This document shows positions 31,863 to 39,541 of a DNA stretch of 64,000 nt, piece after piece. Each line of letters opens with the position of its first letter. Position 1 is the stretch's first letter. Made by a program: the position numbers and the translations under genes. Under the pieces are notes generated by a model, which saw only the letters and a list, made by a program, of their open reading frames with translations, was not told where the DNA came from and ran no database searches. The DNA is from Thiolapillus brandeum (GTDB lineage: Bacteria > Pseudomonadota > Gammaproteobacteria > Chromatiales > Chromatiaceae): positions 1,860,001 to 1,924,000 of the forward strand of contig NZ_AP012273.1 in assembly GCF_000828615.1 (NCBI RefSeq), given 5' to 3'.

Positions 31863-32936
31863 CTACATGGATATGGGAAGCCTTTTGGCTCCCCAGTCTC
31901 CCGGAGCTTCCTCGAATACTCCGGGAATCCTTGTGCCACAGGATCGGCAGCAAGCTTTCTCATCAAGGCCCCATTTGCCGAGTACATACCAATCCCTCTC
32001 GATAAGCAGCTCCCCGCACTGAGGACACCAGGTGCTTCCCCCGCGGCTGTCATGCACATTGCCGGTATAGACGTAATGCAGACCGAAGGATATGGCCAGG
32101 TTTCGCGCATGGGCCAGAGCTTCAGGCGAGGTCGGCGGAACATCACGCATCTTGTAGTCCGGATGGAAGGCGCTGAAATGCAGGGGTACATCCTCCCCCA
32201 GTTCTTCCAGTATCCATTCAATCATGCGCTTCATCTCATCCTCGGTGTCATTGTGCCCGGGAATCAGCAGATTCGTGATCTCAAACCAGACATCGGTTTC
32301 ATGTTTGAGATACTTGAGCGTATCCAGGACTGGCTGCAAATGTCCGCCTGTCAGCTTGCGGTAGAAATCCTCACTGAAACCCTTGAGATCCACGTTGGCG
32401 GCATCCATCACTGAGAAGAACTCCTCCCGGGCACCGGGAGAGATGTAACCTGCTGTCACAGCAACATTCTTCAGCCCCTGCTCATGGCAGGCCCTGCCCG
32501 TGTCTACTGCATACTCCATAAAAATCACAGGGTCATTGTAGGTGTAGGCCACGCTACGGCATTCCAGTTTCACGGCTGCATTGGCAATCTCTTCCGGAGT
32601 GGCCTGGTTGGCGAGAATATCCATTTCCCTGGACTTGCTCATATCCCAGTTCTGGCAGTACTTGCAGGAAAGATTGCACCCGGCAGTGCCAAAGGAAAAT
32701 ACGGGTGTCCCCGGCAGGAAATGATTCAGGGGCTTTTTCTCAATGGGATCCACACAGAATCCACTGGAGCGACCATAAGTGGTCAGAACTACGGCATCGT
32801 TTTCACGTGCGCGCACGAAACACAAACCCCGTTGCCCTTCTTTCAACTTGCATTCACGGGGGCACAAGTCACATTGAACGCGGCCGTCCTCCAGCTTATG
32901 CCAATACCTGGTTACTACACTTTGTGGCATATTCAT
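31863..32936 (-). CDS. amrS: AmmeMemoRadiSam system radical SAM enzyme AmrS
   Basis: A 357-residue radical SAM protein. The iron-sulfur motif is CNLSCKYC (Cys87, Cys91, Cys94). A cysteine cluster near the N-terminus (QCDLCPRECKLKEGQRGLC) and a C-terminal zinc-ribbon-like pair (WCPQCG ... CCRSCG) match the AmmeMemoRadiSam subfamily, related to pyruvate formate-lyase activases. The partner proteins are AmrA (AMMECR1) and AmrB (MEMO1), both present next door, divergently transcribed. The substrate of this system is unknown. Confidence 0.92.
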   Translation of the reverse strand: MNMPQSVVTRYWHKLEDGRVQCDLCPRECKLKEGQRGLCFVRARENDAVVLTTYGRSSGFCVDPIEKKPLNHFLPGTPVFSFGTAGCNLSCKYCQNWDMSKSREMDILANQATPEEIANAAVKLECRSVAYTYNDPVIFMEYAVDTGRACHEQGLKNVAVTAGYISPGAREEFFSVMDAANVDLKGFSEDFYRKLTGGHLQPVLDTLKYLKHETDVWFEITNLLIPGHNDTEDEMKRMIEWILEELGEDVPLHFSAFHPDYKMRDVPPTSPEALAHARNLAISFGLHYVYTGNVHDSRGGSTWCPQCGELLIERDWYVLGKWGLDEKACCRSCGTRIPGVFEEAPGDWGAKRLPISM

Positions 32937-33004
32937 CTTGTAATTTCTCCAAATGATCCCATTCTACGATCTATAACATTCGGGCATTGACAAGAGAAAT
33001 CAAG

Positions 33005-33790
33005 ATGAACAGCGTACTTCTTCCCTCCGTGGCAGGGGCATTCTATCCGCAGGAACCGGAAACACTGGCAACCATGATCGATGAATTGCTGGACGAACAG
33101 GAACCTCTGCCGCAACCCGTTCCCAAGGCCATCATTGCACCTCACGCAGGCTACATCTACTCAGGACCGGTAGCAGCCAGCGCTTACCGGCAGTTGCTGC
33201 TGCCCAACAGGATACACAGGGTGGTTGTTCTGGCCCCCGCACACCGGGTACCTTTCCGCGGCCTGGCCACCACCTCCGCTGACTGGATGCGCACCCCCCT
33301 TGGCGATATTCCCGTCGACAGAAGCGCCGTGCAACAGGCTCTGGCATTGCCCCAGGTTCAGGAGTTCGATGGCGCATTTGCCGGAGAGCATGCCCTGGAG
33401 GTGCAGCTGCCCTTCCTGCAACGTACCCTGAACGACTTCAGTATCGTGCCATTTATCGTGGGCCAGGCATCTGCAGAAGAAGTCAGCGAGGTTCTGGATC
33501 AGCTCTGGGATGGCGAGGAAACCCTCATTGTGATCAGCTCCGATCTCAGCCATTTCCTGGATTACCACAGCGCCCGCACCAGGGATCAGCACACCAGCAT
33601 GGCTATCGTGGAACTGAATCCCGAAGCCATCGATTTTGAGGATGCCTGTGGTCGCATACCGGTCAGTGGCCTGTTGTTATCGGCCCGGGAGCATGGCTTG
33701 CAGGCCAGAAACCTGGATCTTAGAAATTCCGGCGATACCGCCGGGGACAAGAGTCGAGTCGTGGGGTATGGCGCTTATGTCTTCAACTGA
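33005..33790 (+). CDS. amrB: AmmeMemoRadiSam system protein B (MEMO1 family)
   Basis: A 261-residue MEMO1-family protein, homologous to the extradiol-dioxygenase LigB fold. Metal-like histidines are in PHAGYIYSGPVAASAY and in the AGEHALEVQLPFLQ and SSDLSHFLDY blocks. I chose the ATG at 33005 (MNSVLLPSVAGAFYP); a TTG 18 bases upstream is an alternative. The start of amrS is 68 bases away on the other strand, so the divergent promoters overlap. Its end overlaps amrA by 14 bases. Confidence 0.92.
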   Translation: MNSVLLPSVAGAFYPQEPETLATMIDELLDEQEPLPQPVPKAIIAPHAGYIYSGPVAASAYRQLLLPNRIHRVVVLAPAHRVPFRGLATTSADWMRTPLGDIPVDRSAVQQALALPQVQEFDGAFAGEHALEVQLPFLQRTLNDFSIVPFIVGQASAEEVSEVLDQLWDGEETLIVISSDLSHFLDYHSARTRDQHTSMAIVELNPEAIDFEDACGRIPVSGLLLSAREHGLQARNLDLRNSGDTAGDKSRVVGYGAYVFN

Positions 33791-34358
33791 GAACAACACA
33801 CTGAATCCCCGGCAGAGAGAAATCCTGCTGGAAATTGCCCGGAATTCCATACAAAACGGATTGCGTGAAGGCTATCCCCTGACCGTGAATCCCGAGGACT
33901 TCGACCCTGAACTGCGGAAACAACGGGCAAGCTTCGTTACCCTCAACCGCCATGGCCAGCTCCGCGGCTGTATTGGCCACTTGCAGGCCATCCAGCCCCT
34001 GGTAAGGGATGTCGCTGAAAATGCCTACAGCGCCGCTTTCAATGACAATCGTTTCCCTCCGCTGAGTGAACCGGAATTCAGGGATCTCGATATTCACATA
34101 TCCGTACTCAGCCCGGCTGAGCCCATGGAATTCGATTCTGAAGGCGACCTCCTGCAACAGCTGCGCCCTGGCATAGATGGCCTGATTCTGGAAGATGGTT
34201 ACTACCGCGGCACCTTCCTGCCCTCAGTTTGGGAACAACTGCCAACTCCCGAGCTGTTCCTGGCTCACCTGAAACAGAAAGCGGGACTACCCCCCAACTA
34301 CTGGTCTGACACGCTCCGGGTATCCCGCTATACTACGGAATCCTTTGGAAAAGAGTAA
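33777..34358 (+). CDS. amrA: AmmeMemoRadiSam system protein A (AMMECR1 family)
   Basis: A 193-residue AMMECR1-domain protein. The hallmark LRGCIGHLQAIQPL is present, as are SAAFNDNRFPPLSEPE and the C-terminal block GYYRGTFLPSVWEQLPTPELFLAHLKQKAGLP. The human homologue gives the family name; biochemical role is unknown. I took the ATG at 33777, inside the end of amrB, with a G-rich box about ten bases upstream; the in-frame ATG at 33768 leaves no room for one. Third component of the system beside amrS and amrB. Confidence 0.92.
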   Translation: MSSTENNTLNPRQREILLEIARNSIQNGLREGYPLTVNPEDFDPELRKQRASFVTLNRHGQLRGCIGHLQAIQPLVRDVAENAYSAAFNDNRFPPLSEPEFRDLDIHISVLSPAEPMEFDSEGDLLQQLRPGIDGLILEDGYYRGTFLPSVWEQLPTPELFLAHLKQKAGLPPNYWSDTLRVSRYTTESFGKE

Positions 34359-34421
34359 AATCTGGGCATTCTGATCCACAATCCACTTTATCCAGACTTG
34401 ATCAGAGGTTCCTGAACGCCG

Positions 34422-35093
34422 ATGCCTGAAGCCGAAATCCGCCGTCTGCCCGTATGGGGCAAGGCCCTGCGCCTTTGTCACTGGGGGTTGGCCCTTTCCG
34501 TACTGGTATTGCTTTTCAGCGGATGGCTCATCCGTTGGGTACCGGAGCGCGCTCAAAGCCTGGATGAAGTCCATTTCACGAGTGCCGCCCTGGCCATTGC
34601 CGCATTGCTGATCCGCCTGTGGCTGTTGTTTGCCGGAAAGGGTACTGCTACATTGAATCACCTGCTGCCCAGCCGCCACAGTCTGGGGCAGGCCTGGGCG
34701 GTGTTGCGCAGCTACCTGACCCTGGGCAAGATACGGCTGCCCAGGTGGTACGCCCACAATCCCCTTTGGGCACCCCTGTACCTGCTGTTATTCCTGGTGC
34801 TCCTGATTCAGGCCGGCAGTGGCCTGCTGTTGTTGAATCAAATCACTCTGTTGGGCGATCTGAGCCTGCGGCAGGTACATGTCAACGGCTATTACCTGAT
34901 TGCCGGTTTCACCTTGCTGCATATCCTTGCCAGCTTCTTTCATGATGCCAAGGGTGATGGATCAGATATTTCCGCCATGGTCAGCGGGCAGCGTATCTTC
35001 ATCATCGAAGCCCCGGAAGCCCACAAATCCCCGCAGGACAATGTGGTGGTCAGCCTAGATCCCGGCAAATTCAGGAAGCCAGAAAAGCCCTGA
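34422..35093 (+). CDS. Cytochrome b561-like diheme membrane protein
   Basis: A 223-residue membrane protein with four predicted helices and the cytochrome b561/hydrogenase b-subunit pattern: His20 in helix 1 (LCHWGLALSVLVLLFSGWLI), His51 at the start of helix 2, and two or more histidines around helix 4 (VHVNGYYLIAGFTLLHILASFFH). These would bind two hemes and carry electrons across the membrane. It lies 63 bases after amrA on the same strand and may be co-transcribed, suggesting an electron partner for the AmmeMemoRadiSam enzymes, although this is only context. Its 3' end overlaps the aminotransferase gene on the other strand by 23 bases. Confidence 0.8.
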   Translation: MPEAEIRRLPVWGKALRLCHWGLALSVLVLLFSGWLIRWVPERAQSLDEVHFTSAALAIAALLIRLWLLFAGKGTATLNHLLPSRHSLGQAWAVLRSYLTLGKIRLPRWYAHNPLWAPLYLLLFLVLLIQAGSGLLLLNQITLLGDLSLRQVHVNGYYLIAGFTLLHILASFFHDAKGDGSDISAMVSGQRIFIIEAPEAHKSPQDNVVVSLDPGKFRKPEKP

Positions 35094-36246
35094 TACGCGC
35101 TATTCCCAGCTTCAGTCTGTCCATGTCCGTGGTATAGGCGAAACGCACGAACTTCTCTGGACGGTAGCTGCCGAAATCCCTGCCCGGGGTGATAGCCACC
35201 CGGGCCTGCTCCAGGAGTTGCCGGGCAAAGGCGAAGCTGTCATTGCTAAAACGGCTGACATCGGCATAAAGATAGAACGCTCCTTCAGGTTTGCCATGGA
35301 TGCGGAAGCCCAGCTCCGTGAGGGCCTGATAGAGATAGTCCCGACGCTGTTGAAAGATATTCCGGCGTTGCTCCAGGATTTCCAGAGTTTCGGGATGAAA
35401 AGCAGCCAGGGCGGCATACTGGGACATGGTGGGCGCCGCCAGAAAAATGTTTTGCGCCAGGCGATCCAGCGCGGGTACATAAGCACGCGGCGCCACCACC
35501 CAGCCCAGACGCCAGCCGGTCATGCCAAAGAACTTGGAAAAACTGTTCACCACGAACAGATGCTCCTCTCCCAGGGAAAGCGCGGTCTCCACGGGTTGTT
35601 CATATACCAGGCCCTGGTAGATCTCATCCACGATGAACGCGCCACCGGGAGCCAGCGCCGCACTGTAGAACTGCTCCAGCTGTTCGAGGCTCAGTAAACG
35701 ACCGGTGGGATTGGCGGGCGTGGCCACCATGAGTGCCCGGGTGTGGCTGTCCCAGTGGTGGATCACCTGATCATTGGCCAAACAGAAATCCCGGGAGGCT
35801 TTCACCCCCAGAGAAACGGCTTCCCCTTCGAAAAGGCGCACCATATGACGGTTGCAGGGATAGCCCGGATCCGGCATGAGTACCTTTTCCCCTGGATTGA
35901 CCAGCACCGCCAACAGCAGTTGCAGGGCGCCGGAAGCCCCCGGCGTGACAACGATCCGTGCCGGATCAACATTCTCTCCAAAGCGGCTGGCGTAGTAGCC
36001 ACTGATGGCTTCGCGCAGTGCCGGCAGACCGGTGGCCGGAGTGTAGTGGGTCCTGCCCTCTTCCAAAGCCTGGATGCCGGCCCTCACGATGGGCTCCGGG
36101 GTGGCGAAATCCGGCTCCCCGACTTCCATATGCACCACATCCCTGCCTTCGGCATCCATTTGCCGCGCCCGGGCGAGAATATCCATCACATAAAAAGGTT
36201 CGATACCTGCCATACGGCGGGCGAGATGAGGATCAGCCTGTGGCAT
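35071..36246 (-). CDS. Class I pyridoxal-phosphate aminotransferase
   Basis: A 391-residue fold-type I aminotransferase (aspartate aminotransferase superfamily). PLP features: GASGALQLLL (phosphate loop), PGYPCNRH, ATPANPTGRLLS, VDEIYQGLVY, and SFSKFFGMTGWRLGW with catalytic Lys238; the substrate-carboxylate Arg lies near the C-terminus (KFVRFAYT). The exact amino acid substrate cannot be told from sequence; aspartate, alanine or aromatic amino acids are possible. Its start overlaps the end of the CbbY-like gene by 14 bases, so the two are in one operon. Confidence 0.9.
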   Translation of the reverse strand: MPQADPHLARRMAGIEPFYVMDILARARQMDAEGRDVVHMEVGEPDFATPEPIVRAGIQALEEGRTHYTPATGLPALREAISGYYASRFGENVDPARIVVTPGASGALQLLLAVLVNPGEKVLMPDPGYPCNRHMVRLFEGEAVSLGVKASRDFCLANDQVIHHWDSHTRALMVATPANPTGRLLSLEQLEQFYSAALAPGGAFIVDEIYQGLVYEQPVETALSLGEEHLFVVNSFSKFFGMTGWRLGWVVAPRAYVPALDRLAQNIFLAAPTMSQYAALAAFHPETLEILEQRRNIFQQRRDYLYQALTELGFRIHGKPEGAFYLYADVSRFSNDSFAFARQLLEQARVAITPGRDFGSYRPEKFVRFAYTTDMDRLKLGIARIRAFLAS

Positions 36247-37006
36247 GCTCGTGTATGGCCTTCAATGACTGGATGTCCACCTGACCCTGAACAAGATCGG
36301 GACCCGCAAGAACCCGGCAAGGCTGCCCCGGCTCTCCCAAATTATCGACCACCAGAGTAGCACCGGAGAAATCCTGGTTCCGGGTATAGTCATTCACCGT
36401 TACCAGCAGGGAGCTGATACCCGAACCAAGCACGGATTTTACGCCATTGTCCGAGTCCTCGAAGGCCAGACATTGCTCAGGAGTCAGGTTCATCTGCTCC
36501 ATGGCCCAGACATAGATATCCGGCGCAGGCTTCTTGGCGGGAACGAGATCGCCCGCTGCAATCACCTCGAACCAGTCTTCGGCGTCTTCCGCCAGGCTGT
36601 TCTTCAACAGGGCCGTAACATTGGCGGGAGTCGTGGTGGTGGCAATGGCCAGGCGCAGGCCAGCATCCCTTGCCTCACGCAGTAAGCGCTCCACACCTGG
36701 CCGCAGAGGCAGCCCCGGATCCACCATCAAGGCCTTGTAGTATTCGGTCTTGGCTGCGTGCAAATCCGCAACAAATGCATCCAGGTCACCGTCAACACTG
36801 AAATCCGGGCGGTATTTCTTCAAGTAGAATTTCATGCGCTCCTTGCCACCAGTGACTGTGAGCAGGTCGCCGTAGATATCTACGCTCCAGTCCCAGTCCA
36901 GGCCGGCACCCGCAAACGCCTTGTTGAAGGCGACGCGGTGGCCGTCCTTCTCGGTATCCGCCAGGGTACCATCCACATCGAAAATCAAAGCTTCCAGTTC
37001 AGCCAT
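36233..37006 (-). CDS. cbbY: HAD-superfamily CbbY-like sugar-phosphate phosphatase
   Basis: A 257-residue HAD subfamily IA phosphatase. Motif I is FDVDGTLADTE (Asp10, Asp12), motif II IATTTTPANV, motif III Lys in PAKKPAPDIY, motif IV EDSDNGVKS. The TLADTEKDGHR and GGKERMKFYLKKY stretches resemble CbbY, which hydrolyses xylulose-1,5-bisphosphate, a misfire product that inhibits Rubisco. That role would fit a Calvin-cycle organism, but no cbb genes are in the window, and other sugar-phosphate substrates are possible. Confidence 0.82.
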   Translation of the reverse strand: MAELEALIFDVDGTLADTEKDGHRVAFNKAFAGAGLDWDWSVDIYGDLLTVTGGKERMKFYLKKYRPDFSVDGDLDAFVADLHAAKTEYYKALMVDPGLPLRPGVERLLREARDAGLRLAIATTTTPANVTALLKNSLAEDAEDWFEVIAAGDLVPAKKPAPDIYVWAMEQMNLTPEQCLAFEDSDNGVKSVLGSGISSLLVTVNDYTRNQDFSGATLVVDNLGEPGQPCRVLAGPDLVQGQVDIQSLKAIHEHATG

Positions 37007-37106
37007 GGTTCATTACCAGTCCGGGTTGAAAAATCTGGCTGGGAAGCATACGCAAAGTTGTTTCTGTGGGGAAGTCCGACAACCACTGTTCCTGCCGGGA
37101 AATCCG

Positions 37107-37625
37107 TCAGGCATAGGAACCCGGTGGCATATACAGGGGATAGAGCACACTTTCCTCAGTCTCGATACGCTTGACCAGAACCTCACCTATGGTCTGAAGG
37201 TCATTGCCAAAACTTTCCTGGCGCTGTCGATCCCAGTTCTCCTCACCATAGTGTTTGAGAAACCGGGTCACGGTCCGGCTGATCCCGTTCATCTCCTTGC
37301 GGAACCCCTGCATGAGCGCTGCGTTGTCCGGATCATTGGCCAATGCATGTTGCAGGTAGACATAGAGTTTTATGTTTTCCTTGAGCAAATGTCCTCGGAG
37401 AAGCGAGCCAAATTCCTGCAGCATGGAAGGCAGGCGCTCATATTCATTGGCTTCATAAGCCTGGGAAACCTTACCGAACAAGCCCAGAAGCATTTGATGA
37501 TCATCCAGGAGTTCTGGCACCAGTTCCTGGTGATAACTGATCTGAGTTCCTGGAGCCGTATCCGCAGAAGCAACCTTTGCTGTTGTGGTGTCTTTTTGTT
37601 TTCTACGCTTGAAGAATCCAAACAT
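37107..37625 (-). CDS. Hemerythrin-domain (HHE cation-binding) protein
   Basis: A 172-residue soluble protein. After a basic N-terminus comes an all-alpha domain with metal-type positions: ELLDDHQMLLGLFGKV, LLRGHLLKENIKLYVYL and EESVLYPLYMPPG. This spacing of His and Glu is that of HHE/hemerythrin-like diiron domains, which sense or carry oxygen or NO. The first His-rich helix is similar to regulators of RNA polymerase sigma70 (Rsd/AlgQ), which share the fold, so that is an alternative. Single gene, 100 bases downstream of the CbbY-like gene start region on the same strand. Confidence 0.75.
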   Translation of the reverse strand: MFGFFKRRKQKDTTTAKVASADTAPGTQISYHQELVPELLDDHQMLLGLFGKVSQAYEANEYERLPSMLQEFGSLLRGHLLKENIKLYVYLQHALANDPDNAALMQGFRKEMNGISRTVTRFLKHYGEENWDRQRQESFGNDLQTIGEVLVKRIETEESVLYPLYMPPGSYA

Positions 37626-38157
37626 TTACTACTCCTTCCATTTTTCTATGATTATAGGGCATCTCTATTAATTCTGTTTGAGCAGATCTGTGTTTGAGGA
37701 GCTCAAGAACAAGGCGAAGATCGCAGCAAATAGCAGAGCTATTTGCAAGATATTCAACGAAGTTATTGGGCTTCTCAAGCGCAGAGATGCCAGACATGAA
37801 TTATTAGAGGTGCCCTATAGTGTGTATTTTGTTTTTGAGATTGAGATTAACAGGCACTTTTCGTCCTGTACAGTGGGATGGATTCAGAGACCATTGCAAC
37901 AAGGGCATGAGAGTTTTGCCTGACTGAAGCTGGTTTTAGAGTCTAAAATTTGCCCCAAAGGCCCGGGTCTGATATTTTCCCCTACCTGAAAAAAGCAACC
38001 TGATCGGTCAGAAAGGGGCCTTTGCAGCGCATCATCAAGCTTGAAAAGGCATGTTGAAAAATACTTTTTTACTATTTTTCAAGCAGTTGCAACATCCTCA
38101 TCTGAACATGGTCAGGCAGAGCCCACAAATCAAACGACAAGTTGTCAGGTAGAGCGC
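37626..38157. other. Gene-poor region upstream of dksA
   Basis: About 530 bases without a credible gene. It holds mini-element B copy 2, a large-loop inverted repeat CAAAGGCCC/GGGGCCTTTG (about 37957-38027), and a short hairpin GTTGAAAAATA/TATTTTTCAAGC (about 38052-38084) that resembles the ends of mini-element A. The dksA promoter must lie here. No hexamers stand out. Confidence 0.6.
37657..37815. repeat. Mini-element B, copy 2 (intact)
   Basis: A 159-base element with terminal inverted repeats GGGCAYCTCTAWTAATTC and a perfect 4-base duplication TATA on both sides (37653-37656 and 37816-37819). Inverted relative to copy 1. The small open frames inside both copies begin alike but then diverge, so it is taken as non-coding. 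It sits about 30 bases upstream of the hemerythrin-domain gene start. Confidence 0.92.
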
Positions 38158-38589
38158 ATGACGAGCAAGTCCATGAACATCGATCCTCTTTCCTTTAAGC
38201 CCTACAAGGCCAAACGAGGAGAGGAATATATGAACGAAAAACAGGAAGCCCATTTTCGTTCTATCCTGGAGAACTGGCGCAAGTCTCTGATGGAAGAAGT
38301 GGATCGTACGGTACACCATATGAAGGATGACGCCGCCAACTTCCCGGATCCCAACGACCGGGCCAGTCAGGAGACAGAGTTCAGTATCGAGCTGCGTACC
38401 CGCGATCGCGAACGCAAGCTCCTGAAGAAGATCAACGAAGCCCTGGATCTCATCGATGCCCACGAATACGGCTACTGTGAATCCTGCGGTGCGGAAATTG
38501 GCATCCGCCGCCTGGAAGCACGTCCCACGGCCAACCTGTGCATCGAATGCAAGACCCTGGAAGAAATCCGGGAGAAGAACTACGGTTGA
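38158..38589 (+). CDS. dksA: RNA polymerase-binding transcription factor DksA
   Basis: A 143-residue DksA. The coiled-coil domain carries the tip [19 protein letters not shown] with the two key Asp residues that reach the polymerase active site; the zinc finger is [25 protein letters not shown]. It works with ppGpp in the stringent response. The N-terminal [21 protein letters not shown] matches E. coli DksA, so the ATG at 38158 is the start. The upstream in-frame extension is rejected. It is followed by a terminator and gluQRS, the conserved order. Confidence 0.97.
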   Translation: MTSKSMNIDPLSFKPYKAKRGEEYMNEKQEAHFRSILENWRKSLMEEVDRTVHHMKDDAANFPDPNDRASQETEFSIELRTRDRERKLLKKINEALDLIDAHEYGYCESCGAEIGIRRLEARPTANLCIECKTLEEIREKNYG

Positions 38590-38618
38590 GAAAACACTCT
38601 CAGTGACACTTCCTACCC

Positions 38619-38647
38619 AGCCGGCGCCCCTGTGCCGGCTTTCTTTT
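38619..38647 (+). terminator. Terminator between dksA and gluQRS
   Basis: A 7-bp GC-rich stem AGCCGGC/GCCGGCT (38619-38625 with 38634-38640) followed by TTCTTTT. It overlaps the beginning of gluQRS, so it may act as an attenuator that lowers gluQRS expression. Confidence 0.75.
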
Positions 38648-38652
38648 GCCTG

Positions 38653-39522
38653 ATGGCTTATCGCGGTCGTTTCGCACCATCACCCAGCGGGCCACTGCAC
38701 GCCGGATCACTCGTCGCTGCCGTTGCCAGCTATGCCGATGCCCTTGCCCACAGGGGTCAATGGCTGGTGCGCATGGAAGATGTGGATGAAGGACGCAGCA
38801 TCCCCGGAGCTGCCGATGCCATCCTCAAGACCCTGGAATGCCATGGTTTCCAGTGGCATGGCGATGTGCTATTTCAAAGCACTCGCAAGGATCGATACAG
38901 GGAAGTAATCAATACGCTGATCAACGATGATCAGGCTTACCGGTGCGCCTGTACCCGCAAACAGATTCAAGCGGCCGGGCATGAAGGAATCGAAGGCATC
39001 ATCTATCCCGGCACCTGCCGCCAGGGGCTACCCTCCGGACAGTCAGGCAAGGCGGTACGCCTGCGCACGGATGACCGGAAAATCTGTTTTCAGGATCGAA
39101 TATGCGGGACGCACTGCCAGGTTCTCTCTAAGGATATCGGCGATTTCATTATCCAGCGCGCGGATGGCTACACGGCCTATCAACTGGCCGTGGTGATCGA
39201 TGACGCTGACCAGGGAATCAATCAGGTCGTCAGGGGTAAGGACCTGCTGCTCTCCACACCCCGTCAGATCCGTCTTCAGGAACACTTGGGTTTCCCCCGT
39301 CCGGAATACGCCCATGTCCCTCTATTGCTGGATGAACAGGGACGCAAACTCAGCAAACAGGACAAGGCCCGCCCATTGCTCGACAGGAATCCACTCCCTG
39401 CCCTGCTATCTGCCTGGCAGTACCTGGGACAGGTGCCGCCCCCGGAGGCACCAGCCAACCAGGCAGCATTCTGGAACTGGGCCAAAACCCACTGGGACAT
39501 CGCCCGGGTGCCCATGGAATAG
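38653..39522 (+). CDS. gluQ: Glutamyl-Q tRNA(Asp) synthetase
   Basis: A 289-residue paralogue of glutamyl-tRNA synthetase lacking the anticodon domain. It attaches glutamate to queuosine of tRNA(Asp). HIGH-like motif GPLHAGSL, zinc ligands CACTRKQ and the Cys in YPGTCR, and the KMSKS-like KLSKQ are all visible. Start is the ATG at 38653, directly after the dksA terminator (AYRGRFAPSPSGPLHAG). In E. coli the gene is likewise next to dksA. It converges with nhaA. Confidence 0.95.
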   Translation: MAYRGRFAPSPSGPLHAGSLVAAVASYADALAHRGQWLVRMEDVDEGRSIPGAADAILKTLECHGFQWHGDVLFQSTRKDRYREVINTLINDDQAYRCACTRKQIQAAGHEGIEGIIYPGTCRQGLPSGQSGKAVRLRTDDRKICFQDRICGTHCQVLSKDIGDFIIQRADGYTAYQLAVVIDDADQGINQVVRGKDLLLSTPRQIRLQEHLGFPRPEYAHVPLLLDEQGRKLSKQDKARPLLDRNPLPALLSAWQYLGQVPPPEAPANQAAFWNWAKTHWDIARVPME

Positions 39523-39541
39523 GCATACGGGATACAGATTC

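Noticed and set aside
37678-37923. Small frame beginning MSRSVFEELKNKAKIAAN in element B, also at 26808-27014
   Set aside because: Both copies share only the first part and then diverge with internal differences; they lie in a non-coding mini-element and run past its edge.
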